From a bacterium (lineage in GTDB: Bacteria > Calditrichota > Calditrichia > RBG-13-44-9 > J042): DNA of 38,762 nt. This document shows, piece after piece, positions 1 through 7,655 of the stretch. Location of the stretch: NCBI GenBank assembly GCA_015485355.1, contig WFTQ01000031.1:1-38762 (forward strand). The letters are read 5' to 3'. Position numbers and translations under genes: made by a program. The notes below the pieces were generated by a model. It was given only the letters and a program-made list of their open reading frames with translations. It was not told the origin of the DNA and did not search any database. Every line of letters begins with the position of its first letter. The stretch's first letter is position 1.

Positions 1-1172
1 ATTTCAAACAGGTTGCCGTATTTATCGCGAATGTAGTCGATACCGCGGCGGCGTATGGCATCGGCAAAATCCAGATAAACGGCCCGCCCGTAATCGCCTA
101 CTCCCCGCCCTTCATCGCATACCATTTTGGCGTTCCGCGAGGCAACATCCCGGGGAACCAGATTCCCGTAGGAAGGATATTTGCGTTCCAGATAATAATC
201 GCGTTCGTCTTCGGGGATCCTGTTGGGGTGGCGGGTATCGCCTTTTTTCCTGGGCACCCACACCCGGCCATCGTTGCGTAAACTTTCGCTCATTAAAGTC
301 AGCTTGGACTGGTACTCTCCGCTCTGGGGAATACAGGTGGGGTGGATTTGAGTGAAACAGGGATTGGCAAAATAGGCTCCCCGTTTATAGGCTCGCCAGA
401 TGGCCGTGGCATTGGAGTTTTTGGCGTTGGTGGACAAGAAATAGACGTTGGAGTATCCGCCGGTGGCCAGGATGACCGCATCCCCCACATAGGATTCGAC
501 GGCCCCGGTCACCAGATTGCGGACCACAATGCCCCGGGCCTTTCCATCAATCAAAATCAAATCCAGCATCTCCCGACGGGGAAAGATTTCCACCTGCCCC
601 AGATCGACCTGGCGCATGAGCGCCCCGTAGGCACCAAGCAATAACTGCTGGCCGGTCTGGCCTCGAGCATAGAAGGTTCGCGACACGAGCACGCCACCAA
701 AGGAACGATTAGCCAACAGGCCGCCGTAGTCGCGGGCAAAGGGCACACCCTGGGCCACCGCATGGTCGATGATGTCCAAACTCAACTGCGCCAGACGATA
801 AACGTTGGGTTCCCGGGCCCGAAAATCGCCGCCCTTAATGGTATCGTAAAACAAACGGAAAATGCTGTCATTGTCATTCTGATAATTTTTTGCCGCATTA
901 ATGCCCCCCTGAGCCGCGATGCTGTGCGCCCGCCGAGGGGAATCCTGAATGCAAAAGCTCTTCACATTGTAGCCCAATTCTCCCAGAGCCGCCGCCGCCG
1001 ATGCCCCCGCCAATCCGGTACCCACCACCAGAACGGTATATTTCCGCTTGTTTGCGGGACTCACTACCTTCAGTTCGTTCTTCCGGCGGTCCCATTTCTG
1101 TTCAATGGGCCCATCCGGTAAACGCCCATCCAGAGGTTGCGCTTCTTTAATTTTCTCCACACTGAATGCCAT
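1..1172 (-). CDS. sdhA: succinate dehydrogenase/fumarate reductase flavoprotein subunit, partial
   Basis: This is the FAD subunit of complex II, which oxidises succinate on the cytoplasmic face of the membrane. About 390 N-terminal residues are present, and the C-terminus runs off the left edge. A dinucleotide-binding segment [10 protein letters not shown] lies at about residues 49-58. [20 protein letters not shown] follows at 81-100, and its His83 matches the histidine that carries covalent FAD in this family. The substrate-side motif [13 protein letters not shown] and the segment [16 protein letters not shown] are also readable. The start is ATG at 1172, 63 bases after the end of sdhC, so the order is sdhC-sdhA, presumably followed by sdhB outside the window. 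The sequence style and the single five-helix SdhC partner point to a B-type enzyme, as in Bacteroidota and epsilonproteobacteria. The assignment is firm. Direction (succinate oxidation or fumarate reduction) cannot be told. Confidence 0.95.
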   Translation of the reverse strand, partial: MAFSVEKIKEAQPLDGRLPDGPIEQKWDRRKNELKVVSPANKRKYTVLVVGTGLAGASAAAALGELGYNVKSFCIQDSPRRAHSIAAQGGINAAKNYQNDNDSIFRLFYDTIKGGDFRAREPNVYRLAQLSLDIIDHAVAQGVPFARDYGGLLANRSFGGVLVSRTFYARGQTGQQLLLGAYGALMRQVDLGQVEIFPRREMLDLILIDGKARGIVVRNLVTGAVESYVGDAVILATGGYSNVYFLSTNAKNSNATAIWRAYKRGAYFANPCFTQIHPTCIPQSGEYQSKLTLMSESLRNDGRVWVPRKKGDTRHPNRIPEDERDYYLERKYPSYGNLVPRDVASRNAKMVCDEGRGVGDYGRAVYLDFADAIRRRGIDYIRDKYGNLFE

Positions 1173-1235
1173 AGGTCACCTCGTTTATAAAAAATTGCCG
1201 ACGGTTTAATCCCCTTATCCGCCCCGGTCTGTCGC

Positions 1236-1913
1236 CTAAGGCAGGGAAACAAAAAAGTAAACATAAATCGGCACCATGATGTAACCCAACCCCAGCAAAA
1301 GGGCCAATACGATGCCGATTCCATAAATCACCGGGGTATAACGCGGATGCGCCAGTCCTAATGATTGAAAAGCACTCCAGAAACCATGGCGCAAATGAGA
1401 GAAAAGCAGAATCATTATACCGACATAAAACAGCACGTAAAGCGGTTGATGGAACACCTCCACGACCAGCCGATACAGATCCCGTACCTGCTCACCATTA
1501 TACTCCACGGTATATACCGGACCGTATTTAAAATTCGCCAGATGCACGATTAAAAAGATAAAGAGGAGGACACCACTATAAATCATGGTCAAAGAGGAAA
1601 TGTTTTCTTTGCTGGGGGCCCCTTTGCTGCGCAGGCGTTCATACCGCTGGGGTCGGGAGCGACGCTTGTCCCAAAAAACCGTTACGCCATACACAATATG
1701 CAACAACAAGGCCCCTGCCAGCAACCCTTCCAGCAGATATAATAGAGGACCGGTACTGATCAGTTTGTGGGAATATAGATTCAAGGTTTCGGGCCTGCCC
1801 GTCAGGATGGTCAAATTACCCAGCAGGTGAATGATCAAAAAGAGAATCCAGAATAAACCGGCAAGCGCCATGATCACCTTCTTTCCCACACTGGACCGAA
1901 TGAATTGACTCAA
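1236..1913 (-). CDS. sdhC: succinate dehydrogenase cytochrome b558 subunit, B-type
   Basis: This is the membrane anchor of complex II, expected to carry two b hemes and the quinone site. The 225-residue protein opens with SVGKKVIMALAGLFWILF and has five hydrophobic segments (about residues 12-35, 58-78, 105-125, 155-175, 195-220), the layout of the b558 family with no SdhD. Conserved histidines include the LIIHLLGN, LHIVYG, LIVHLANF and FSHLRHGFWS segments, likely heme ligands. Start choice is open. The first usual codon is TTG at 1913, but the strong AGGAGG lies 16 bases upstream of it. An in-frame ATT at 1922 sits 7 bases after that AGGAGG and would add three residues. It is the first gene of an sdhC-sdhA operon. 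Confidence 0.93.
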   Translation of the reverse strand: MSQFIRSSVGKKVIMALAGLFWILFLIIHLLGNLTILTGRPETLNLYSHKLISTGPLLYLLEGLLAGALLLHIVYGVTVFWDKRRSRPQRYERLRSKGAPSKENISSLTMIYSGVLLFIFLIVHLANFKYGPVYTVEYNGEQVRDLYRLVVEVFHQPLYVLFYVGIMILLFSHLRHGFWSAFQSLGLAHPRYTPVIYGIGIVLALLLGLGYIMVPIYVYFFVSLP

Positions 1914-1922
1914 GGTATTAAT

Positions 1923-2318
1923 GGCTCTACCTCCTTTTATTTTGAAACGTGAAATCTCTGCATGAACAGGGTAAAGAAGAGATGATGGATAGCGTGGGGT
2001 TCGGCAGAAACAACCGATGAAAGCGAAAGTTTGGCCCCATTCGCATCTCCTGCCTTATCGTATCAAGACCCCTTCACCGTCCCGTACAGCATCAAGCCTT
2101 GTAGGAAATTACATTCACACCCGAAAAAATCAAGGCTTTTTTATTTTCGTGTCCCCCGCCATCCCTCTCCCCTCCTCCATCATTTCCCCCACGGCCGCCA
2201 TCCAGGAAGGATCAACCACCCGGATCGGCTGCATCGGGCAGGAGGAGAGCTGCCGTCATGCGGAGGAGGGGGCGGGGTGTCATGCTGAGGAGCGCCGGCG
2301 ACGAAGCATCCCCGGCAC
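1923..2318. other. intergenic region upstream of sdhC
   Basis: About 400 bases separate the sdhC start from the convergent-side end of the YceI gene. No convincing gene is seen. Open frames here on the plus strand only run into the antisense of the YceI gene. It should hold the sdhCA promoter, reading leftward, but I cannot place -10/-35 boxes with confidence. The right half (about 2230-2320) is purine-rich and GC-rich and contains a repeat-like stretch listed separately. Confidence 0.5.
2256..2311 (+). repeat. probable dispersed intergenic repeat (GTCATGCTGAGGAGCG type)
   Basis: The stretch 2278-2311 reads GTCATGCTGAGGAGCG, then CCGGCGACGAAGCATCC. A shorter imperfect copy, GTCATGCGGAGGAGG, starts at 2256. 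From memory, sequences of the form GTCATGCTGAGGAGCG...GACGAAGCATC recur as dispersed intergenic repeats in several bacterial phyla. That link is recollection and not demonstrated here, because no further full copy is in this window. Confidence 0.4.
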
Positions 2319-2336
2319 GGCGGGTGGGTACCCGCC
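2319..2336 (-). terminator. hairpin at the 3' end of the yceI gene
   Basis: GGCGGGT (2319-2325) and ACCCGCC (2330-2336) form a perfect 7-bp stem with a 4-base loop, 8 bases beyond the stop codon of the YceI gene on the minus strand. No U-tract follows, so it may act as a 3' stabiliser or a factor-assisted terminator rather than a classical intrinsic terminator. Confidence 0.45.
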
Positions 2337-2343
2337 TTTGCCT

Positions 2344-2949
2344 TTATTCACCAGCCTCTTTGTCGGCCTTTATAAACTCGGCATGAATTCGCAAAGTGAC
2401 CGTGTTCCCCACAACCAACCCGCCATTATCCATGGTTTTATTCCATCGAATACCGAAATCCTGCCGATTGATCTGGGCCTCGGCTTCAACACCAAAGCGT
2501 TCGTTCCCCCAGGGGTCGGTGATCGGGCCGTTGAGGACAAACGGCAGACGGATTTCCTTGGTAATCCCTTTAATGGTTAATTTCCCCACCGCCACATAGC
2601 CATCGTCGGTTTTTTCGATTTGGGTGGTTTTAAACGTAATCTCGGGATATTTCTCGGCATCAAAGAAGTCTTTGCTGCGGAGATGATCGTCCCGTTTTTT
2701 ATGTTCCGTATTGATACTGGCAACCTGAATGCGGGCTTCGGCCCGGCTGTTGGTAATGGCCTCCCGATCCAGATAAAAAACGGCATCAAATTGATCAAAC
2801 TTACCATGCACCTTGGTAATCACCATGTGGGTGACTGTAAACCCAATATGCGTGTGCGAGGGATCGACCACGAATTTCTCCTGGGCGGAAACTCCACCCG
2901 ACAACAGCATCACCCATAGTCCTATCATTATGCGATGGCAGCGCTTCAT
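2344..2949 (-). CDS. yceI: YceI-family periplasmic protein
   Basis: This 201-residue exported protein belongs to the YceI/polyisoprenoid-binding family, whose lipocalin-like barrel binds isoprenoid chains such as quinones. A signal peptide is plain (MKRCHRIMIGLWVMLLSGG, with likely cleavage after VSA). Family marks follow: VDPSHTHIGFTVTHM, VHGKFDQFD, the region with KKRDDHLRSKDFFDAEKYPEITF, GKLTIKGITKEI and the closing RQDFGIRWN. The start is ATG at 2949 because AAGGAGG lies 5 bases upstream. A longer frame to 3021 lacks such support. It stands alone, with hairpins on both sides. The exact ligand is unknown, although a quinone-rich respiratory neighbourhood fits. Confidence 0.9.
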   Translation of the reverse strand: MKRCHRIMIGLWVMLLSGGVSAQEKFVVDPSHTHIGFTVTHMVITKVHGKFDQFDAVFYLDREAITNSRAEARIQVASINTEHKKRDDHLRSKDFFDAEKYPEITFKTTQIEKTDDGYVAVGKLTIKGITKEIRLPFVLNGPITDPWGNERFGVEAEAQINRQDFGIRWNKTMDNGGLVVGNTVTLRIHAEFIKADKEAGE

Positions 2950-3080
2950 TTCGACCTCCTTCATCATTTTGTGTACATTTATAAGCACGAAAAAGTTAAT
3001 TTCTATTCGATCCAAAAACAACGGCAGGCTGTCATTTCCGGCCGTTCACGGCCGTTTGATCGAACATCATCCCGGTTGGA

Positions 3081-3104
3081 CCGCCACCTCAGGCAGGTGG
3101 ACGG
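3081..3104 (-). terminator. hairpin downstream of the beta-hydroxyacid dehydrogenase gene
   Basis: CCG-CCACCT (3081-3089), loop CAGGC, AGGTGG-A-CGG (3095-3104) form a 9-bp stem with one bulged A, 44 bases after the stop codon of the minus-strand gene at 3148. A second GC-rich palindrome, CGGCCG-TTCA-CGGCCG, lies at 3039-3054. Neither has a U-tract, so termination is inferred from position and pairing only. Confidence 0.4.
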
Positions 3105-3147
3105 CGGTAAAGAATCGCCCCTCCAGCAAAAGCGCACCCGTACGAGT

Positions 3148-4011
3148 TCACAGACGTTCCCCACGAGCAAGAACCTGGAATATGGCGGAATAGTCCAGGT
3201 CCTGCCAACCGGCGTCGACGGCCTGTTGCAGAATGTCCTGGATGCTCTGCAAAACCTCGGTAGAGATTCCCACATGTTGCGCGGCTTTGATGATTAACCG
3301 CACATCCTTCAGCAGATGTTTGACCGGAAAATTGGGCCGTCGAAAATCCCGATTCAACATACGCTCCAACTTCTTATCGAACATTGGGGCATAGAGGGCG
3401 CTTTGCCGTAAAATCCGCATAAACAGTTCCACATCTCCTCCACCGGCCTGAACCATGCCCAGGCTGATGGAAAAGGCGGTTATCAGGGTAACAATGAGCT
3501 GGTTGAGGGCCAGTTTGGTGGTGGCGGCCTTTCCTATTTCGCCCAGGAAGAAAGGTTCTGGGCCGAACAGCCGAAGATAAGGCAGCATCTGTTGATACTG
3601 CTCCCTGGAACCGCCCACCAGAACAATCAATCGTCCGGAAGACGCCTCCGGTGTACTGCCCAGCACCGGAGCTTCCAGATATTCGCCTCCCGCGTCTTCG
3701 ATGGTTCGGGCAAACTCCAGGCTCTCTTCCGGCAAAATGGTGCCCATTTGAACGATCATTTTTCCGGAAAATTGAACCCTGGGGATGCTGGAAAGGACCT
3801 CCTTCACCGCCGGTCCATCAGTAAGCATCAGGAAGATGATGTCGCAGCGGGAAAAAACCTCGCCGGGCGTTTCGGCCAGGACGGCCCCCTCGGCCTGCAA
3901 TGGTTCGGCCTTTGCCCGTGTTCGATTATACACCATTAAGGGATAACCGGCCGACAGCAACCGCTGCGCCATGGGGAATCCCATCAATCCTGTTCCTATA
4001 AAGCCAATCAT
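3148..4011 (-). CDS. NAD(P)-dependent beta-hydroxyacid dehydrogenase (3-hydroxyisobutyrate dehydrogenase family)
   Basis: This cytosolic oxidoreductase of 287 residues has a Rossmann start, IGFIGTGLMGFPMAQRLL, and the catalytic-lysine motif EIGKAATTKLALNQ with the expected Lys at about 166. The family reduces or oxidises short beta-hydroxyacids and related semialdehydes such as 3-hydroxyisobutyrate, tartronate semialdehyde, glyoxylate or succinic semialdehyde. The substrate cannot be fixed from sequence alone. Two in-frame ATGs lie at 4017 and 4011. The second is preferred because GGGGAGG is 7 bases upstream of it and only 1 base from the first. The gene follows the M49 peptidase gene by 15 bases and is probably cotranscribed with it. 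Confidence 0.88.
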   Translation of the reverse strand: MIGFIGTGLMGFPMAQRLLSAGYPLMVYNRTRAKAEPLQAEGAVLAETPGEVFSRCDIIFLMLTDGPAVKEVLSSIPRVQFSGKMIVQMGTILPEESLEFARTIEDAGGEYLEAPVLGSTPEASSGRLIVLVGGSREQYQQMLPYLRLFGPEPFFLGEIGKAATTKLALNQLIVTLITAFSISLGMVQAGGGDVELFMRILRQSALYAPMFDKKLERMLNRDFRRPNFPVKHLLKDVRLIIKAAQHVGISTEVLQSIQDILQQAVDAGWQDLDYSAIFQVLARGERL

Positions 4012-4026
4012 GATCATGCCTCCCCA

Positions 4027-5685
4027 TTATTCCCATTTGATACCATATTCCGGAACCACATCGATGGGCAGGTCTTTCAGTTGGTTTACCCACCGCTTTA
4101 CCACTTCCGGGGTCTTTCCGTAACGCTGTTCCAGTTCCCGGGCCCGGGCATAATCGCCCTCCGCTTCAATCATCAACAGCTCGTGGGCCAGCTCCGTAAC
4201 CGCCTCATCGATTTCTTGAAATTGAATGGCGTAGCGGCCGGTATGGTCATCGTATCGGACCGCTCCTTTTTCCAGGAAAAAATTCAGCGTCACCAGAGCG
4301 GCCTTTCCATGGGCCTCCCTCGTTCCGAATCGTAGGGTGCGAAAGATACCGCCCAGAAAACTGACCAGATGCCGGGCCTCCATTTCCGGGGATAGGATCC
4401 CCTTCTCCCGGAAATAGCGCAAGCTGTGAAGCCCCACCAGATCCGCCTTGTTCTCTTCAATCCAGGAATACAACTCCCTTAAAGCAACGTTCACCGGCGT
4501 CCGGGTACCATGAACATAGCGCGGCCCCAGACCATGGGCGATTTCGTGCATGAGCACGAAATCAAAAAGCCCCTGTCCAGATAAATACGGCAATTGTTCG
4601 GGGACGATCAGCCGTTTACCAATGGGGAAGATAATGTGCTGCACTCGGGCTTCCAGAATATTCTTCCAGATGGTCTTTTTTGAACCCTTTCGAGCGTGCA
4701 CTTCGGGATCGTTGGGCAAATTGGCAGCCACCGGCTGATAACCCACCCGGATATCCCCTCCACGATAGATATCCCGTACCACGACAAAGGTAGAGGTCAA
4801 TTGTGTATTTTGGCTTTTGTAGACATCGGGATAAGGTAAATATTGTTCCAATGCGCTCAGATGTTGGGTATACACCGCCAGCTTCCGGCTTTCCTCCTGA
4901 TCCACCATTTCGACACTGGCCTCGTAGGCGGCTTTCAAGTTGTTCAGTTCATCCTCGTACACTTCGAAGGGGCCGATCACCATATCCAATCGGGAATCCT
5001 GAACATCGATCCAGGCGACATCGGCATCAAAATACCGATCGGTAAGGACAGCCTCGGCTTTGGCGAGCAGGTATTTACGAAAGTGGTCATCGTCCGTCAA
5101 TTCGGCGGCGCGACGCAATTTATCCGCCATAGGTTGAACCCATTCCCGATACACTTTATGATAGGGCACGGCAATCAACCGTTCGCCGTCCCGCTGGATT
5201 ACGGTGTAGGGACTGAGAAAGGCTTCTTTATCTTGCGGATGCCGCTGGATCCATTCTTCAAATTCTTCCCGGGTTAAATCGGGCGGATAAAAGCCCGCCG
5301 TGGGCGGCTTGGGTGGCACCCGCATAAAGGGTTCATTGTGGGCCAACCGATCGTAGGGCCCCGCTTGCATCAAAAAGAAACGTCGCACGGGATCGTCCGG
5401 GGAGCGCGATCGCACGACCTGTTCCCGCAGCCGGATATTGTCGAAATAAGTCTGACGCCAGAAAATTTCATCCGCCAGTTTCCCCACCTCGACCAGGATC
5501 TTCAGCAACTCCCGGTCCCGTTCGCTATAGCGGCTCAAGTCATATTCCATGGGCACGATAACGTATTTTTGCAGGCGGAATTCAATTTCCCGGGCTTCGG
5601 CCTCACTCCAGGTTTTTTTCTGAATACAACTCATCCATACCCCGACGCTCATTACCACCATTAAAAGATACAGCCGTTTTTGCAT
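4027..5685 (-). CDS. M49-family (dipeptidyl peptidase III-like) metallopeptidase, predicted lipoprotein
   Basis: This 552-residue zinc peptidase has the motif LMHEIAHGLGPRY (His380, Glu381, His384) followed about 25 residues later by WIEENKADLVGL, whose second Glu (about 411) matches the third zinc ligand of the M49 family. Classical DPP III enzymes have a six-residue HExxGH. The five-residue HExxH form is what I recall for the DPP III of Caldithrix abyssi. The N-terminus (MQKRLYLLMVVMSVGVWMSC) looks like a signal peptide ending at Cys20. The lipobox is imperfect, so it may be a lipoprotein or simply secreted. The start is ATG at 5685, with AGGAGG 8 bases upstream. It lies 69 bases after the TSUP gene and 15 before the dehydrogenase gene. 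The expected role is clipping dipeptides from short peptides in the envelope. Confidence 0.85.
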   Translation of the reverse strand: MQKRLYLLMVVMSVGVWMSCIQKKTWSEAEAREIEFRLQKYVIVPMEYDLSRYSERDRELLKILVEVGKLADEIFWRQTYFDNIRLREQVVRSRSPDDPVRRFFLMQAGPYDRLAHNEPFMRVPPKPPTAGFYPPDLTREEFEEWIQRHPQDKEAFLSPYTVIQRDGERLIAVPYHKVYREWVQPMADKLRRAAELTDDDHFRKYLLAKAEAVLTDRYFDADVAWIDVQDSRLDMVIGPFEVYEDELNNLKAAYEASVEMVDQEESRKLAVYTQHLSALEQYLPYPDVYKSQNTQLTSTFVVVRDIYRGGDIRVGYQPVAANLPNDPEVHARKGSKKTIWKNILEARVQHIIFPIGKRLIVPEQLPYLSGQGLFDFVLMHEIAHGLGPRYVHGTRTPVNVALRELYSWIEENKADLVGLHSLRYFREKGILSPEMEARHLVSFLGGIFRTLRFGTREAHGKAALVTLNFFLEKGAVRYDDHTGRYAIQFQEIDEAVTELAHELLMIEAEGDYARARELEQRYGKTPEVVKRWVNQLKDLPIDVVPEYGIKWE

Positions 5686-5754
5686 CGATGCGACCTCCTT
5701 ATTATCCCGGTGAGGAGAGGTTTCCGTTTTGTCCACCAGTTGGGTTACTCTACG

Positions 5755-6507
5755 TTAACCGGATACCCCTAACAGTTTTCCGGCCATGATCAACAACGCC
5801 GCGGCCAGTGCCCAGCGGATGACGGTTTCGCCGCCTTTTACCGCCATCCGCGCAGACCACCAGGCCCCGACGGCATTGCCTGCCGCCAGGCTCAATCCCA
5901 TAATCCAATCCACATTTCCGGTGCCGATAAAAATCAACAATGTGGGAATCATGTAAATAAACACAATAAATACTTTATGCATGTTTACGTACACCAGGTT
6001 CACCCTGAGGAGATGATACAGCGCCGCCATGAACAGAAACCCAACCCCGGCCTGAATAAACCCCCCATAAAAACCAATCCCGAACAGGGCCGGGTAGACC
6101 AGCCAAGATTTTTTCCGGGCTTGTTCTTCCTGTTCCTTGTCATAACGGCTTCCCGGCAGAAGCATGGATATCACCACGGCAATCATCACCATGGCTAAAA
6201 TCCGCTGAAACCAGAGGTCGCTGATGCGTACCGCCAATACGGCTCCGGAAATAGCCCCGGGCAGCGTCCAGAACGATAGTTTGAGGCTTTCGCGGAAACG
6301 ATGCACTTGCTGTCGTCGGAAAGACCAGATAGCGAAGATGTTTTGAATAAAGATGGCCAATCGGTTGGTACCGTTCGCCAGAGCGCTGTTCAGTCCCATA
6401 AAAATAAGTACCGGCAAGGTTAGGGTTGAACCCCCGCCCGCCATTACATTAATGAATCCCGCCAGGGAGCCCACAAGGAACAGAATCACCAAACGCTCGA
6501 TATCCAT
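5755..6507 (-). CDS. TSUP-family permease (TauE/SafE, DUF81)
   Basis: This 250-residue inner-membrane protein has about eight hydrophobic helices and the family start LVGSLAGFINVMAGGGSTLT followed by LPVLIFMGLNSALANGTNR. A second repeat begins near FGIGFYGGFIQAGVGF. TSUP proteins export or import small sulfur-containing anions and organic acids (sulfite, sulfoacetate, taurine-linked anions). The substrate here is not predictable. The start at 6507 has only a weak ribosome-binding site, so a nearby start cannot be excluded. It heads a probable minus-strand unit with the M49 peptidase and the beta-hydroxyacid dehydrogenase, though no shared pathway is obvious. Confidence 0.88.
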   Translation of the reverse strand: MDIERLVILFLVGSLAGFINVMAGGGSTLTLPVLIFMGLNSALANGTNRLAIFIQNIFAIWSFRRQQVHRFRESLKLSFWTLPGAISGAVLAVRISDLWFQRILAMVMIAVVISMLLPGSRYDKEQEEQARKKSWLVYPALFGIGFYGGFIQAGVGFLFMAALYHLLRVNLVYVNMHKVFIVFIYMIPTLLIFIGTGNVDWIMGLSLAAGNAVGAWWSARMAVKGGETVIRWALAAALLIMAGKLLGVSG

Positions 6508-6695
6508 AGTGCCCGCGGCTTCATTCGGTTTACCGTCTTCGAATTGAAGTTATGCGCTCCAATTCAGCTAAAATCAATAATACACGTCCGGCCCGGAAAA
6601 ACACAACCGGAAATATTTTTTACATTCAAAGAAGATTTGCATGGCCTTACCCTCTTCCCTTAAATTTGTCCGGGACTCATATCCGGAGATTCCCC

Positions 6696-7445
6696 ATGAA
6701 GGTTCGCATTGGATGTTGTGGATTTCCTGTGGCGAAATCGAATTATTATAAGGCGTTTTCTGTGGTGGAACTCCAGAGCACCTTTTACCAGCTTCCCCAA
6801 CCCGATACCGCCCGGCGCTGGCGGACCGGAGCTCCCCTCCATTTCGAATTTTGTTTGAAAGCCTGGCAGGTGATTACCCATCCTCCTTCCTCGCCAACCT
6901 ATCGGCGGATGAGCCAACGCCTGCGACAATGGGCGGGCAACAAGGCCGGTTTTTTTCAAGCCGTTCCGGTAGTGCAAGAGGCCTGGCAAAGGACGGCCCT
7001 TATCGCCCGCTCCCTTCAGGCTCGCATCATCCTCTTTCAGTGTCCCCCCATGTTTCAAGAAAACGACTCTCATCTAACAAACCTCTACCGGTTTTTTCAG
7101 GAGATGAATACGAACGAATTTCTTTGTGTGATAGAATTCCGGGCACCCTGGAACCCCGCCACCATTCAACAATTGTGCACCGATCTGCACCTGATCCACG
7201 GCGTGGATCCCTTCAAGGAAGATCCCGTTTGCGGCGATGTGGTATATTTGCGATTGCACGGTTCACCCCCCGGCAAGCAACCGTATCGTTACCAATATCG
7301 CGATGCCGATTTGCAACGGCTGCTCCACAAGATCCGTCACTACCAAACGACAGCCTCCCAAGTATACTGCCTGTTCAACAATCTCTCCATGTGGGACGAT
7401 GCCCATCGATTTCAGCAACTGTTGCGCTCTTCTTCCGGAAGGTAA
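6696..7445 (+). CDS. DUF72 domain protein
   Basis: This 249-residue protein opens with MKVRIGCCGFPVAKSNYY, then VVELQSTFYQLPQ and FEFCLKAWQVITHP, the typical order of DUF72 (YecE-like) proteins with a TIM-barrel fold. Later marks are VIEFRAPWN and VVYLRLHGSP, and the tail YCLFNNLSMWDDAHRF. Biochemical function is unknown in the family; links to nuclease or Fe-S chemistry are only suggested. The start is ATG at 6696, with GGAG 8 bases upstream. Reading further upstream gives a frame without family similarity. It is monocistronic, divergent from the TSUP gene and about 210 bases before the M28 peptidase gene. Confidence 0.87.
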   Translation: MKVRIGCCGFPVAKSNYYKAFSVVELQSTFYQLPQPDTARRWRTGAPLHFEFCLKAWQVITHPPSSPTYRRMSQRLRQWAGNKAGFFQAVPVVQEAWQRTALIARSLQARIILFQCPPMFQENDSHLTNLYRFFQEMNTNEFLCVIEFRAPWNPATIQQLCTDLHLIHGVDPFKEDPVCGDVVYLRLHGSPPGKQPYRYQYRDADLQRLLHKIRHYQTTASQVYCLFNNLSMWDDAHRFQQLLRSSSGR

Positions 7446-7655
7446 ACCCCAATCACACGGGTTCCGGGATCCATGCCCTACAGGACCTGCGGGCATTCCT
7501 ACCCATCGATGAACCGGCGGCATCCTTCCAAAATCCGGAAACATCCGAAAGACAACCATCGTCCGCCCATCAAATAAAACGGGTTCCCGAAAACGGTTTT
7601 TTAATTGGAAAAAAATGTCTTAAATTTCGCTTTTAAGCAAACAGAGGAATTCCCT

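Noticed and set aside
2017-2580. Plus-strand open frame of 187 codons
   Set aside because: It crosses the repeat region and then runs antisense through the YceI gene. It has no family resemblance or start signal.
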